Assembly: GCF_914271435.1 (NCBI RefSeq)
Contig: NZ_CAJZAI010000012.1
Coordinates: 62,001 to 126,000, forward strand
DNA from: Cupriavidus laharis
GTDB lineage: Bacteria > Pseudomonadota > Gammaproteobacteria > Burkholderiales > Burkholderiaceae
DNA length: 64,000 nucleotides
Reading direction: 5' to 3'
Every line of letters begins with the position of its first letter. Positions within the stretch are counted from its first letter, which is position 1. The position numbers and the translations under genes are program-made. Below are positions 6,565-14,805 of this stretch, in pieces. The notes under the pieces are model-generated. The model made no database searches. It was not told the DNA's origin and saw only the letters and a program-made list of their open reading frames with translations.

Positions 6565-8629
6565 ATGCCCGTCATTCACGCTCGTGAAACGTGTGCCAAG
6601 AACGCGAGCATCAGCCAATCGATGTTCGCGATGCTTTACTGAAGATGAGGGCCGGCCCCTCGAAGTCGGCTTGCAGGAGCAGGCTTCAAACCGCCACAAG
6701 CTGCGTGGGTAAAGAGCCCTCGTGGTGAGCGTTGTTGGAAAAGTCGGGGGGAAACCCCGGCAGGTGAGAGTCAAAGAGACGAACGTGAGTGAACCGCTGA
6801 TGACGTGTCGTAATCGTGATAATCGATGTCAAAACCGGAGGGGTTTCATGCTCCGGGACGAGTTTGGGCGATGCCTGCTGACGGCCCATTCGGCATCCGG
6901 CATAAAGGCGGCGTGCCTTTGACTCAGGCTTCAGTAAGGAACTTGGGAACCTGTCGTCCCGATGCAAAGGGAGAAATCCAAGCGGAAGGCCTCCGCAAGG
7001 ATGAGAGTACTGATGCGGGGCACAGGGGCGGAGACGTCCGTAGTAGGGCTGAAGGTCCTGTAATGGGGCTGGACCGAAGGGGCGTCATCGTCTGGCTTTG
7101 TGCTGCGGGCAACCCGCAAGGGGAGGACCCGCATGGATAAAGCAAAACCGTTTTGTATTTCCAAGCGCGAGGTGTGGGAAGCATATCAACAGGTGAAGGC
7201 CAACCGTGGGGCGGCGGGCGTGGATGGACAGTCGATGAAGGAATTCGAGGCGGATTTGAAGAACAATCTGTATCGGATCTGGAATCGGATGTCCTCCGGC
7301 AGCTACATGCCGCCGCCGGTGCTGCGGGTTGACATACCCAAAGCGGGAGGTGCGGGAACGAGGCCGTTGGGAATACCCACGATCTCCGATCGCATCGCTC
7401 AGACGGTGGTCAAGCGATATCTGGAGCCGCTCGTGGAACCGGTGTTTCACGGTGACTCATACGGGTATCGTCCCGGACGATCGGCGCATCAGGCGCTCAA
7501 CGTCACCCGGCAGCGATGCTGGGAGTACGAATGGGTGCTTGACCTCGACATCAAGAATTTCTTCGGTAGTATCGATTGGGAACTCATGATGCGCGCGGTG
7601 CGCTGTCACACGGACTGCGCGTGGGTGCTGCTGTATATCGAGCGCTGGCTCAAGGCACCCGTGCAAATGCCTGACGGGGCCGTGGAGTATCCGGACAAGG
7701 GCACGCCGCAAGGCGGTGTCGTCAGTCCGGTGCTGGCTAACCTGTTCCTCCACTATGCGTTCGACCGGTGGATGCAGAAGCATCATCCGGACGTGCCATT
7801 CGCGCGTTATGCCGATGATGTCATCTGTCATTGCAAGAGCGAAGCGCAGGCGCGGCTGCTCAAGCAGGGGCTAGAGACGCGGCTGGCCGAATGCAAGCTG
7901 GATTTGCATCCAGAGAAGACCAAGATCGTGTATTGCAAGCAGGCCAACAGGCATGCAAGCTATCCGCTATGTCAGTTCGACTTCCTGGGCTATACGTTCA
8001 GACCGCGAAGTGTCAGAAGTCGGGTGGGTAAGCTGTCGGTTGGCTTCGTGCCTGCAGTCAGTAACAAGGCTGCAAAAGCGATGCGGCAAGAGTTGCGTCG
8101 CCGCAGTGTGTTGCACCGCTATGACTTGAGTTTGACTGAGTTGGCGGACCGAACGCGTCCGACGTTGCTTGGTTGGATTCACTACTACGGTCGATTCTAT
8201 CGGTCTGCGCTGGGGCGGGTGCTGCTTGTGCTCGATGCCGCACTGGTCCGCTGGGCGCAACGGAAGTACAAACATCTCCGCGGTCGTAAGCGGCGTGCAG
8301 CGGCATGGTTACGAGACGTCAAGTCTCGGCAGCCGGGCCTCTTTGCGCACTGGGCCGTGGAGACCTCGGTTGGACGATAGGAGCCGGATGAATCGAGAGG
8401 TTCACGTCCGGTTCTGTGAGGGCGTGAGGGTGCGATTCCCTTGCGCTACTCGACTGCCATCGCCATCGCTGCGATGGTTGTCATTCTGTTCGTTGCACTT
8501 TTCTTCACTGTCACCACGGTGAACGTCTCTCTGCTTGCCATGCAACTCGCCTCATGCGTGACTATAGGCCTTGCCGTAGCCGCCGCATGGGGACTCATCC
8601 GGTTCGCAAAGCTGTCTGATAAGGCCTGA
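6565..8629 (+). CDS. Small two-TM membrane protein, split by a group II intron
   Basis: Exon 1 is 6565-6590 and exon 2 is 8455-8629; joined, they give a 66-aa protein in frame (GAA AC|T GCC). The product has two hydrophobic helices (~9-30 and ~34-57) and a short charged C-terminus. The join is supported by a paralogue at 53245 that has the same leader and the same first helix (ILFVALFF here, VLFVALYF there). Function is not known; the size and topology would suit a small inner-membrane regulator or a toxin-like peptide, which is inference. Expression needs intron splicing. The frame downstream of the intron can be opened from an ATG inside the intron (8441), but that start would be an artefact. 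Confidence 0.7.
6591..8454 (+). mobile_element. Group II intron
   Basis: The 5' end GTGTG matches the GUGYG consensus and the 3' end is AC. Domain V is at 8381-8416 (GAGCCGGA paired with TCCGGTTC), followed by a domain VI hairpin with an unpaired A at 8448, six bases before the 3' splice site. A candidate EBS1 (GTTTCAT, 6843-6849) pairs with IBS1, the last seven bases of exon 1 (GTGAAAC, 6584-6590), with one G-U pair. A weaker EBS2 candidate at 6785-6792 pairs with 6572-6579. The ends were fixed independently by restoring the reading frame of the host gene. The intron carries an RT/maturase ORF in domain IV. Confidence 0.88.
7133..8380 (+). CDS. ltrA: Group II intron reverse transcriptase/maturase
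   Basis: A 415-aa intron-encoded protein. Reverse transcriptase blocks are seen in order: GAAGVDG, RPLGIPTISDRIAQ, GYRPGRSAHQAL, the KNFFGSID core, GTPQGGVVSPVLANL and the catalytic YADD (~225). A maturase/X domain follows with GWIHYYGRFY. There is no HNH endonuclease domain at the C-terminus, so mobility would use retrohoming without second-strand cleavage. The ATG at 7133 is preferred over the upstream ATG at 7100: AGGA lies 6-9 nt before it, and family members begin near this point. The frame is intact, and the active site is complete, so the intron is probably still mobile and able to splice. Confidence 0.92.
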   Translation: MDKAKPFCISKREVWEAYQQVKANRGAAGVDGQSMKEFEADLKNNLYRIWNRMSSGSYMPPPVLRVDIPKAGGAGTRPLGIPTISDRIAQTVVKRYLEPLVEPVFHGDSYGYRPGRSAHQALNVTRQRCWEYEWVLDLDIKNFFGSIDWELMMRAVRCHTDCAWVLLYIERWLKAPVQMPDGAVEYPDKGTPQGGVVSPVLANLFLHYAFDRWMQKHHPDVPFARYADDVICHCKSEAQARLLKQGLETRLAECKLDLHPEKTKIVYCKQANRHASYPLCQFDFLGYTFRPRSVRSRVGKLSVGFVPAVSNKAAKAMRQELRRRSVLHRYDLSLTELADRTRPTLLGWIHYYGRFYRSALGRVLLVLDAALVRWAQRKYKHLRGRKRRAAAWLRDVKSRQPGLFAHWAVETSVGR

Positions 8630-8822
8630 AGGCGGCCAGCATGCAGCCAGAGAATCGGCTCAGCAATACAGCTACGGTCTGAACTGACCACCATTCCCGC
8701 AGGAACCCATGGTTCGTGCGGCTTTCATCTTGCCCGGCCGGGAAGCATCCGAGTCGGGCGCTTCCTGATCATTGGGGCCTTGTTCCCAATGGGGCATGGC
8801 TCCGCCTTCCAAAGGAGTTGCT

Positions 8823-9308
8823 ATGCGTTACCAGAAGACCATTAACACCGAAGTTGGCCCAGTGCCTTGTGACGAGACTTGTGCCCAAGTCGGTCAACCG
8901 AACTACGAAGCGCAGTCGCGATTGGAGTGCGCCGTCTACATCCGGCAGCTCGAGCGTCTCTTCGGCAACCCGGATCCGGCCATCCTATCGTTCGTCCGCC
9001 GCGGCTTCCCGCATGACTTCGGTCGGTATCATGAAGTGGTCGCAGTAGTGACCGCTGCCGGTGCTGCGGTATTCGACGAGTCCATGCTACCAATGAACTG
9101 GGACCACATCGCGCGCGCCGAGCTTACCTGGCTGCGGATGCATGCTCAGTGGCGTGAGCTTGTTGTGGCAGGTACCGCTGAACTGGCGGACGTTCCGCAA
9201 TTGTTTCGCAGCAACGAAATTCCCGATTTCCCGGACCATCCGGTCGCGAGCTGGTGGGCAATGGGCTTTGCGCCCATGCCTAGCGGGCCGTCGCTCTGCC
9301 TCCATTAA
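8823..9308 (+). CDS. Hypothetical protein
   Basis: A 161-aa soluble protein of unknown function, preceded by GGAG (8814-8817) within a short stem of the kind seen before many genes here. It has a CDETC pair near the N-terminus, a central HEVVAVVTAAGAAVFDE strand region and W-rich helices (WDHIARAELTWLRMHAQWREL). The order acidic strand, MNWD/ARWD, then a tryptophan helix resembles the 159-aa protein at 5927, so the two are plausible paralogues on either side of the intron-split gene. Confidence 0.6.
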   Translation: MRYQKTINTEVGPVPCDETCAQVGQPNYEAQSRLECAVYIRQLERLFGNPDPAILSFVRRGFPHDFGRYHEVVAVVTAAGAAVFDESMLPMNWDHIARAELTWLRMHAQWRELVVAGTAELADVPQLFRSNEIPDFPDHPVASWWAMGFAPMPSGPSLCLH

Positions 9309-9335
9309 CGTCCATCCGGACCCAATTTGACCCCC

Positions 9336-9382
9336 ACGGGAGACTCCCGTGCGGGTGGTCTCCCAGTTCCAGGAGAGACCAT
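9336..9382 (+). promoter_or_regulatory. Hairpin plus Shine-Dalgarno-sequestering stem
   Basis: A stem ACGGGA/TCCCGT (about 9336-9350) is followed by GGTCTCC (9357-9363) pairing with the GGAGAGACC at 9372-9380, two bases before the ATG at 9383. The 3' arm contains the Shine-Dalgarno sequence. Confidence 0.55.
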
Positions 9383-10168
9383 ATGTACAACGAAATCATC
9401 GAGCGCTTCATTGCCGCTCAGAAGGCTGCGCGCGCGGCGTACCTGTCCGTTGCCGCATTCGAACGCGAGGTATTGGGCGACGTCCCTGAGCACTATCGGA
9501 CGGTCGAGCTGCGTACCGAGTACAAGACGCGGGACGAGATCCGTAAGATGTGCCGGACTCTTGCCGGCAACGTCGTAAATCGCGCCCGGCGCGATTTCGC
9601 CCCACCCGGCAGCCGCCTCGACATCAAGGATCACGACGAGCACGATATCGCTGGTTTGGATATCGAAGACGCCTTGAACAAGGGGCGCATTCCCGATATC
9701 GACCGTTTGTGGTCGTCCCTGCAAGCCAGGTATCAAGGTGATGGCGGGCGAGAAATGGCATACCGTCAGGCTGCCGCCCGCATCGTCAGGACATTCGGTT
9801 TGAACCGCAAGTCCGAAGTGAAGCGCACGGCGTCAGCGATCATCCTTCGCAAGACGGTGCATTCGGAAGCCGTTAGCAGATCCAGCAGCCGACGGGTCGG
9901 TCACTACAGCACGCAATTTACCGCGGACTGTCTCTCCGGTCTGGCGACCTTCGCAGGCAAGGCTGGCTTCCCCCAAATCCAGGCGAATCTCAGCCGCGTG
10001 AACCTCTATGACCTGACGTATGACTACAGGGAGAAATGGAGCATGCCGGGCCTGGACGTGGTGTTCTTCAAGGACGCGTGGGAATTCAAGTTCTCGCACG
10101 AGGTCGGCAACGAGCTGATGCTGTTCGTCGGTGAGTATGGCCAGGAAGCCCTGAGGGAGCGTGACTGA
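9383..10168 (+). CDS. Hypothetical protein, tandem paralogue A
   Basis: A 261-aa soluble protein. It shares with the next gene an N-terminal MYNxxIxxF, a central PDIDRLW...Y..G..MAYRQAA block and a C-terminal LDVVxFxxxWEFxF block, so the two are diverged tandem duplicates. Family unknown to me. Its stop overlaps the next start (TGATG), so the pair is translationally coupled. The leader holds a perfect Shine-Dalgarno-sequestering stem. Both genes lie upstream of the methylase-helicase fusion, but a terminator-like hairpin separates them from it. Confidence 0.65.
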   Translation: MYNEIIERFIAAQKAARAAYLSVAAFEREVLGDVPEHYRTVELRTEYKTRDEIRKMCRTLAGNVVNRARRDFAPPGSRLDIKDHDEHDIAGLDIEDALNKGRIPDIDRLWSSLQARYQGDGGREMAYRQAAARIVRTFGLNRKSEVKRTASAIILRKTVHSEAVSRSSSRRVGHYSTQFTADCLSGLATFAGKAGFPQIQANLSRVNLYDLTYDYREKWSMPGLDVVFFKDAWEFKFSHEVGNELMLFVGEYGQEALRERD

Positions 10169-10860
10169 TGTACAACGCGCTGATTCAGAAGTTCCTCCGG
10201 GCCTCCCCGTCGAACGGGCCTGCCGAGACGAAGAAGTTTTGCCGACGGCTTGTGGCAAACATGATCGAGCGCGCCAGCATTCAGTTTGGTGTCCCGGACA
10301 TGCCGCTGGCGATTGATGAGACCCGCATTGCTGTCGCAGGCTACCCCAACATCAGGGAAGCAATCGGGGCGGGGATCACTCCGGACCTTGATCGCTTCTG
10401 GGATCTCCTGAGCGAGACGTACGAGCCGACGGGTGTCGCGATGGCCTACCGACAAGCGGCAACAACGCTGGTCGACGGGCTGCATCTGACCCATCCCTCA
10501 TCGATCTGTCGCACGGCGAGAACGGCGCGCATGCGTCTCCTTGCCGAGTCCGAATCGGCTGCCACCGATGGTCGGCCATTCCGACGCTTGACGCCGGTGT
10601 CGCTGGAGCCGGTCGGCGCTGTGGTTGCATCGTTGGTTATTGCAGCCAGGCAGGCGGGCGCATGGCCTTTAGCCGGCTGCCTCCGGCAGTTTGACTATGG
10701 CGAGCCGTTCCTCGCGCAGCGGCGCAGGACCTTCCCGGAGCTCGATGTCGTTCAGTTCAACGAGTACTGGGAGTTTCGGTTTGACGTCGCACTCGCTGAC
10801 CGGCTCATGCAATTCGTGAGCCAGCATGCAGGCATTCCAGCCTGTCGGTTTTCCTCATAG
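10168..10860 (+). CDS. Hypothetical protein, tandem paralogue B
   Basis: A 230-aa soluble protein, a diverged duplicate of the preceding gene (shared MYN start, PDLDRFW...MAYRQAA and LDVVQFNEYWEFRF blocks). It starts at the A of the overlapping TGATG, so it depends on translation of its partner. No catalytic motif, signal peptide or membrane segment is visible. The role is unknown; retention of both copies with about a third of residues kept in the shared blocks suggests a hetero-oligomer, which is inference. Confidence 0.65.
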   Translation: MYNALIQKFLRASPSNGPAETKKFCRRLVANMIERASIQFGVPDMPLAIDETRIAVAGYPNIREAIGAGITPDLDRFWDLLSETYEPTGVAMAYRQAATTLVDGLHLTHPSSICRTARTARMRLLAESESAATDGRPFRRLTPVSLEPVGAVVASLVIAARQAGAWPLAGCLRQFDYGEPFLAQRRRTFPELDVVQFNEYWEFRFDVALADRLMQFVSQHAGIPACRFSS

Positions 10861-10884
10861 TCGCTTGCGACTGCCCTTCAACTG

Positions 10885-10908
10885 CCCCGTCATCGACGGG
10901 GTTTTTTT
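10885..10908 (+). terminator. Terminator-like hairpin 17 nt before a start codon
   Basis: CCCCGT (10885-10890) pairs with ACGGGG (10896-10901) and is followed by seven T (10902-10908). It lies between the paralogue pair and the methylase-helicase gene, whose ATG is only 17 nt downstream, so it may act as an attenuator rather than a simple gene end. Confidence 0.7.
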
Positions 10909-10925
10909 CTTTATTGGAATCCAGT

Positions 10926-13900
10926 ATGAACCATTGGTACGAGCCCTTGCGGGCCATTGTCAGTCTCGGTTCGCAGGCCGAGAAGATTGCCCACATGGGC
11001 GAATTGCACGCGGCGCGCCAGCGCCATCTTTCCCAGTTCTTCACGCCCGATGCTATCGCGCGCTTGATGTGGGGCGTGGTCTGCGGCTGGTTGCCGGAGC
11101 GCAAGGTATCCATCCTCGACAACTCGGTCGGGTCTGGCCGCCTGCTGCAGTTCGCGGATCCGGCCAAGTACAGCCTCCACGGTGTGGATGTGCATGCCCC
11201 AACGATCGAAGCAGTCCAGCATGCCGTGGAAGCCGCCGGCTTCGATGGCAGTTTTCGGCACGCTGGGATGGAGGAAATCCACCCGAAGCGCTTCGATATT
11301 GCCCTTATCAACCCGCCGTTCTCGATCCACCTTGAGTCGCCGCATCTGAAGCCATACGACTGCACCACCTGGGGCCGCTTCGGAGCTAACACCAGCGCCC
11401 TGAGCCATGAATATGCGCTGTCACAGGCGCTCGACGCGGCTCAGATCGTGGTGGCGCTGCTGCCGACGACCTTCGTCGACAAGTTCGCCAACCTGATAAT
11501 CGCCCACGGCGAGCCGTTTAGTGATGCCGCGAGGCGCGTGGTCGGCGTATTTGACCTGCCCACAAGCGCGTTCCGGGAGGAAGGCGCAGAGGTGCGTACC
11601 TCCATCGCGGTGTTCGCGCGCTTCCGGATGCGAGCCCGCGATTTCGTGCGGCAAGCCGTGTCGGATCTGGCCCAGCCGCTGCCCGCGCTGGAACTGCAAG
11701 CCGACGATCGTCTCTATGGCGAGCCGCGACTGGCCCACCAGTTGCTCGACGACGAAGGGCCCGCCATCACGCGCCCGGTAACCTCGCAGAAACGGGTACG
11801 CATCGCGCATGACGGACGGCGCATCGTGTTCGGCTTCGAGTGTGGATTCACCGAGGCCATGGTGCTCAACCGAGTGCTGGAGAGCCGGATCGTGTCGCTG
11901 GAGGGCCAACGCCTGCCGCGTGGTTTTCGCTATGCCGGTACTGGTCGGTTGGACCTCGAGACCTATCTGGCGCAGGACGATCCAATCCGTGCGCTCGACC
12001 GGCTCATCAAACTGGTGAAGTCTGCGGGCGGTGAGCCGGAGTTCGCGCCGGGCTTCCTCGAGCACTTCCGCCGCCGGCTGCGCCGCAGCGCCCGTCAGGC
12101 GCTGCCTCTTCGCCACGCTGTATGGACCACGGGCGCGGGGCAGGCCGACACGATGGTTGGTGCTGCGACGAAGTCTCATGTCGTGGATCCGACCTCGTGG
12201 GGTAGCCCGGTCATCAAGGCGGGCCAGGAAGTGCGCTTCGACCGGCTGCCCGATGGCAATTACGCCTACGAGTGCGCAGGAAAGCTCTATTCGATGTCCC
12301 TGGATGAGCTTATGACGCGCTTCACCGTTGAGAGATCGGCCCAGGCATGGGAGGTTGTCCACGACGGCCTGCAGCGCCGCTACCCCGAGCAAGCAAACCA
12401 CTTGCGCAAGCGGCTGCGTGCGTTGGGGATCGATAAGTGGCTGGACTGGGAATTCCAACAGGAGGACCTGGTCGAGCTGCTGCTGAAGCCCAACGGAGCC
12501 GTGGCCGCGTGGGAGCAGGGGTGCGGCAAGTCGCGGCTCGCTGCGGCGCTGATTCTGCTGTCCGGGGTCAGGCACGGCCTGATCGTGATCGAGGCCCGGC
12601 TGGTGCCAGAGATGCGCGCGGAACTGGCGCTGATCCTGCCGCCAGGCGACGTTCACGTCATCCAGTCGCCAGAAGATCTTGGTGCGCTCGGTCGAATCAA
12701 CCTGATTGCCTATGAGCGTTTGCGCATGCCGGTATGCCGAGAGGCGTCTCGGCGCGTCACATATGCCCACCGGTTGCGCCGTCGCGTTGGCCTGCTGGTA
12801 GCGGACGAGGGCGAGCGGCTGTCGAACCCGGCCAGTGACCAAAGCCGTGCGCTGTGGCAGCTGTCGGCCAGGCGCCGCTACATCCTGACCGGCAGCCCCA
12901 TTGCCAACTACCCGCGCGACATATTCGGGTTGATCGCTTTCACGGGAGGCGATGGCACGGCGGCTCAGCCCTACGGCTACCGGCGAGGCTATCTGGAAGC
13001 CAACTGGCTCGCTACGGTGCAGCACGCCGAGCGAGGCATTGACCGCTTCCGCAACGACTTCGTCGTGCTGGAGTGGGTGACGTGGGAGTTTGCGGAGAGC
13101 CTGCAGGATGGGGCGAAGCGCGAAGTGCCAAAGATCGGCAACTTGCCGCGGTACCGGCAAATGCTGGCGCCGCATGTGAAGCGCCGATTGGTGTGCGAAC
13201 CGGATGTGTCGCGATACATTCAGATCGACCCGCCGGCGGTGGAGGTGGTCGAGACGGAATGGGATCCTGCGCACCTGTCGCTCTACCTCCGTACGGCGGA
13301 CGAGTTTGCCGAGTGGTACCGGGACATGCGCAAGGTCGTGGGGAAGTCCAACAACCTCATCGCTATCCTGGCACGCATCCGGGCCGTGCACTTCGCCGCC
13401 AACTACCCGCAGCATGGGGTCGATGGCGTCGGCGGACTGCGGCAGCTCACCAGCAAGCAGCGCGCCGTGATCGAGCGAATGGAGGAAATTGCGGGCGAAG
13501 GCAAGGCAATTCTGTTCGCGGAGAACCCGGGCGTGATCAACCTCATCGCCCGGCACTTGAAGGCGAAGGGCGTTGACACCGTGCCATTCCATGGCGGGAT
13601 TCCGATTGCGAAGCGCGTGGCCGACAAGGACAAGCGATTCGTGAGCGGTAGCGCCACGGGGCTCCTGTGCACCAAAGCGTCCGGCCGGGCTGGCTACAAC
13701 CTGCCCAATGCCGACTATGTGCTCTTCTACGACCGCTCGTGGACGTGGCGTATCGAGTATCAGGCGATGCGGCGCGCACTACGGTGGAACCGGAAGGGCC
13801 AGCTGAAGGTGGTGTACTTCCATTTGCCCGGAAGCATCGACGTCTACCAGGACCAGATGGTTGCGCACAAACGAGACGCCATGGAGGCGGGCTTGGACTG

Positions 13901-14033
13901 GGCAACCCCGGAACTGGATGACGAGGCATTCCTGCACATGGATACGCTGTTGGACGATTTTGTGGCCGATCTCGCCATGCTGCACGGCCTCAAGGCCCGG
14001 GATCAACGTGAACTTTTGAAGGAGGCCGCATGA
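10926..14033 (+). CDS. Adenine-specific DNA methylase / SNF2-type helicase fusion
   Basis: A 1035-aa two-part protein. The N-terminal ~300 residues carry an N6-adenine methyltransferase: QFFTPDAIA, AdoMet motif I (DNSVGSGRL, ~65-73) and catalytic motif IV NPPF (~129-132). After a linker comes an SF2/SNF2-like ATPase: Walker A EQGCGKSR (~529), DEGE box (~626), LTGSPIAN motif III, and a helicase C-terminal lobe with FHGGI, KASGRAGYNL and QAMRRALRW. No nuclease or restriction domain is fused or adjacent. This build resembles phage P1 DarB and other methylase-helicase fusions of phages and plasmids, where the known role (DarB) is protection from type I restriction; applying that here is inference. 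The ATG at 10926 follows GGA at 9 nt; an in-frame TTG at 10914 is less likely. Confidence 0.85.
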   Translation: MNHWYEPLRAIVSLGSQAEKIAHMGELHAARQRHLSQFFTPDAIARLMWGVVCGWLPERKVSILDNSVGSGRLLQFADPAKYSLHGVDVHAPTIEAVQHAVEAAGFDGSFRHAGMEEIHPKRFDIALINPPFSIHLESPHLKPYDCTTWGRFGANTSALSHEYALSQALDAAQIVVALLPTTFVDKFANLIIAHGEPFSDAARRVVGVFDLPTSAFREEGAEVRTSIAVFARFRMRARDFVRQAVSDLAQPLPALELQADDRLYGEPRLAHQLLDDEGPAITRPVTSQKRVRIAHDGRRIVFGFECGFTEAMVLNRVLESRIVSLEGQRLPRGFRYAGTGRLDLETYLAQDDPIRALDRLIKLVKSAGGEPEFAPGFLEHFRRRLRRSARQALPLRHAVWTTGAGQADTMVGAATKSHVVDPTSWGSPVIKAGQEVRFDRLPDGNYAYECAGKLYSMSLDELMTRFTVERSAQAWEVVHDGLQRRYPEQANHLRKRLRALGIDKWLDWEFQQEDLVELLLKPNGAVAAWEQGCGKSRLAAALILLSGVRHGLIVIEARLVPEMRAELALILPPGDVHVIQSPEDLGALGRINLIAYERLRMPVCREASRRVTYAHRLRRRVGLLVADEGERLSNPASDQSRALWQLSARRRYILTGSPIANYPRDIFGLIAFTGGDGTAAQPYGYRRGYLEANWLATVQHAERGIDRFRNDFVVLEWVTWEFAESLQDGAKREVPKIGNLPRYRQMLAPHVKRRLVCEPDVSRYIQIDPPAVEVVETEWDPAHLSLYLRTADEFAEWYRDMRKVVGKSNNLIAILARIRAVHFAANYPQHGVDGVGGLRQLTSKQRAVIERMEEIAGEGKAILFAENPGVINLIARHLKAKGVDTVPFHGGIPIAKRVADKDKRFVSGSATGLLCTKASGRAGYNLPNADYVLFYDRSWTWRIEYQAMRRALRWNRKGQLKVVYFHLPGSIDVYQDQMVAHKRDAMEAGLDWATPELDDEAFLHMDTLLDDFVADLAMLHGLKARDQRELLKEAA

Positions 14034-14272
14034 AGGCTCAAGGCTGCAGTATCGCCCTTGGCGAAGGCGTGGTGACCGTGAAGCGCCGCGGTACCTGCGG
14101 GACCACCGTGGCATCCATCCTGGGCACCGTTGAAGCGGACGGCGTCGAGGTGATTTGCCTGGACCGGCTGGTGCACGGCATCCACGAATCGGAGCTGGAC
14201 GGCTGGCAAGTCGCCGGCGCCGTTACCACGCTTTTGTCGCGGCCGATTGGCCCACGCCAGCCGATACTCTGA
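14030..14272 (+). CDS. Small hypothetical protein coupled to the methylase-helicase
   Basis: An 80-aa protein overlapping the preceding stop by ATGA, with AGGAGG-like sequence inside the end of the upstream gene. The sequence reads as a small beta-rich fold (GVVTVKRRGTCGTTVASILGT, ADGVEVICLDRLVH). Family unknown. Coupling to the methylase-helicase suggests an accessory role. Confidence 0.55.
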   Translation: MKAQGCSIALGEGVVTVKRRGTCGTTVASILGTVEADGVEVICLDRLVHGIHESELDGWQVAGAVTTLLSRPIGPRQPIL

Positions 14273-14280
14273 TGGCCACG

Positions 14281-14309
14281 CTGGCGGATCGCAGTACGCG
14301 GTCCGCCAG
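14281..14309. repeat. Inverted repeat after the methylase operon
   Basis: Perfect 8-bp arms CTGGCGGA (14281-14288) and TCCGCCAG (14302-14309), 8 nt after the stop of the 80-aa gene; no T tract. Confidence 0.45.
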
Positions 14310-14380
14310 TGGGTCATCGCCGCGCGCTGGACGCGGGGCTATTCGGCGAAAGCGGTAGCAAATTGGTGAGCTTTCGGCGC

Positions 14381-14407
14381 GCCCTCCCACTGGGAGGGCA
14401 ATTTTTT
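14381..14407 (+). terminator. Intrinsic terminator
   Basis: GCCCTCCC (14381-14388) pairs perfectly with GGGAGGGC (14392-14399), then AATTTTTT. It is either the end of the plus-strand backbone operon or a leader whose gene was displaced when the tartrate island inserted just downstream. Confidence 0.65.
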
Positions 14408-14805
14408 GGCTCATCGACGATTTGCGGGGATGACGCGATCGTCTCTGAACGACCCTTCCGAGACGTTGCATAGGATTGGTCGCAATGGCAGCTACTCGGT
14501 CAACATCGGTCGTTCATATCGGGTCGGTGTCTGAAGCGTCGCCAAAGCCTGTGCCATCCCTTACTGAATGATGCGTCGAGAGTCAAACGAAAGGCTTGTA
14601 TTTTGACGCCGTTGTTCTCGCGAGAACGTCGGACGGCGAGGGACATTCCCAATGCGGCATAGCTCCTTCGGCCGTACGTCAATGCTTCTCCGCGAGTGAC
14701 CGCGAGAAGCAAATTGCCTCGCTGTCAGCCTCTCCGGCGTTTTGCCAGCAGACAGCGAGGGCGGCTTGAAGGATTCGGCAACGGAACACCGAACCGCCAG
14801 CAGTC
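14408..14805. other. Non-coding junction, backbone to tartrate island
   Basis: No supported gene. It contains two inverted repeats: about 14687-14713 (GCTTCTC...GAGAAGC, one imperfection) and 14718-14759 (CTCGCTGTC...GACAGCGAG, 9 bp). The second may terminate the minus-strand tartrate operon. A stretch near 14643-14670 (CATTCCCAATGCGGCATAGCTCC) resembles a decayed copy of the leader upstream of 8823, suggesting that backbone sequence continues to here. Confidence 0.4.

Noticed and set aside
11421..13592. 723-codon minus-strand open frame opposite the methylase-helicase gene
   Set aside because: It is antisense to a gene with clear motifs, has no recognisable domain, and long antisense frames are expected at this GC content.
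14500..14712. 70-codon minus-strand frame in the backbone-island junction
   Set aside because: It crosses an inverted repeat and a decayed leader-like stretch, and has no recognisable similarity.
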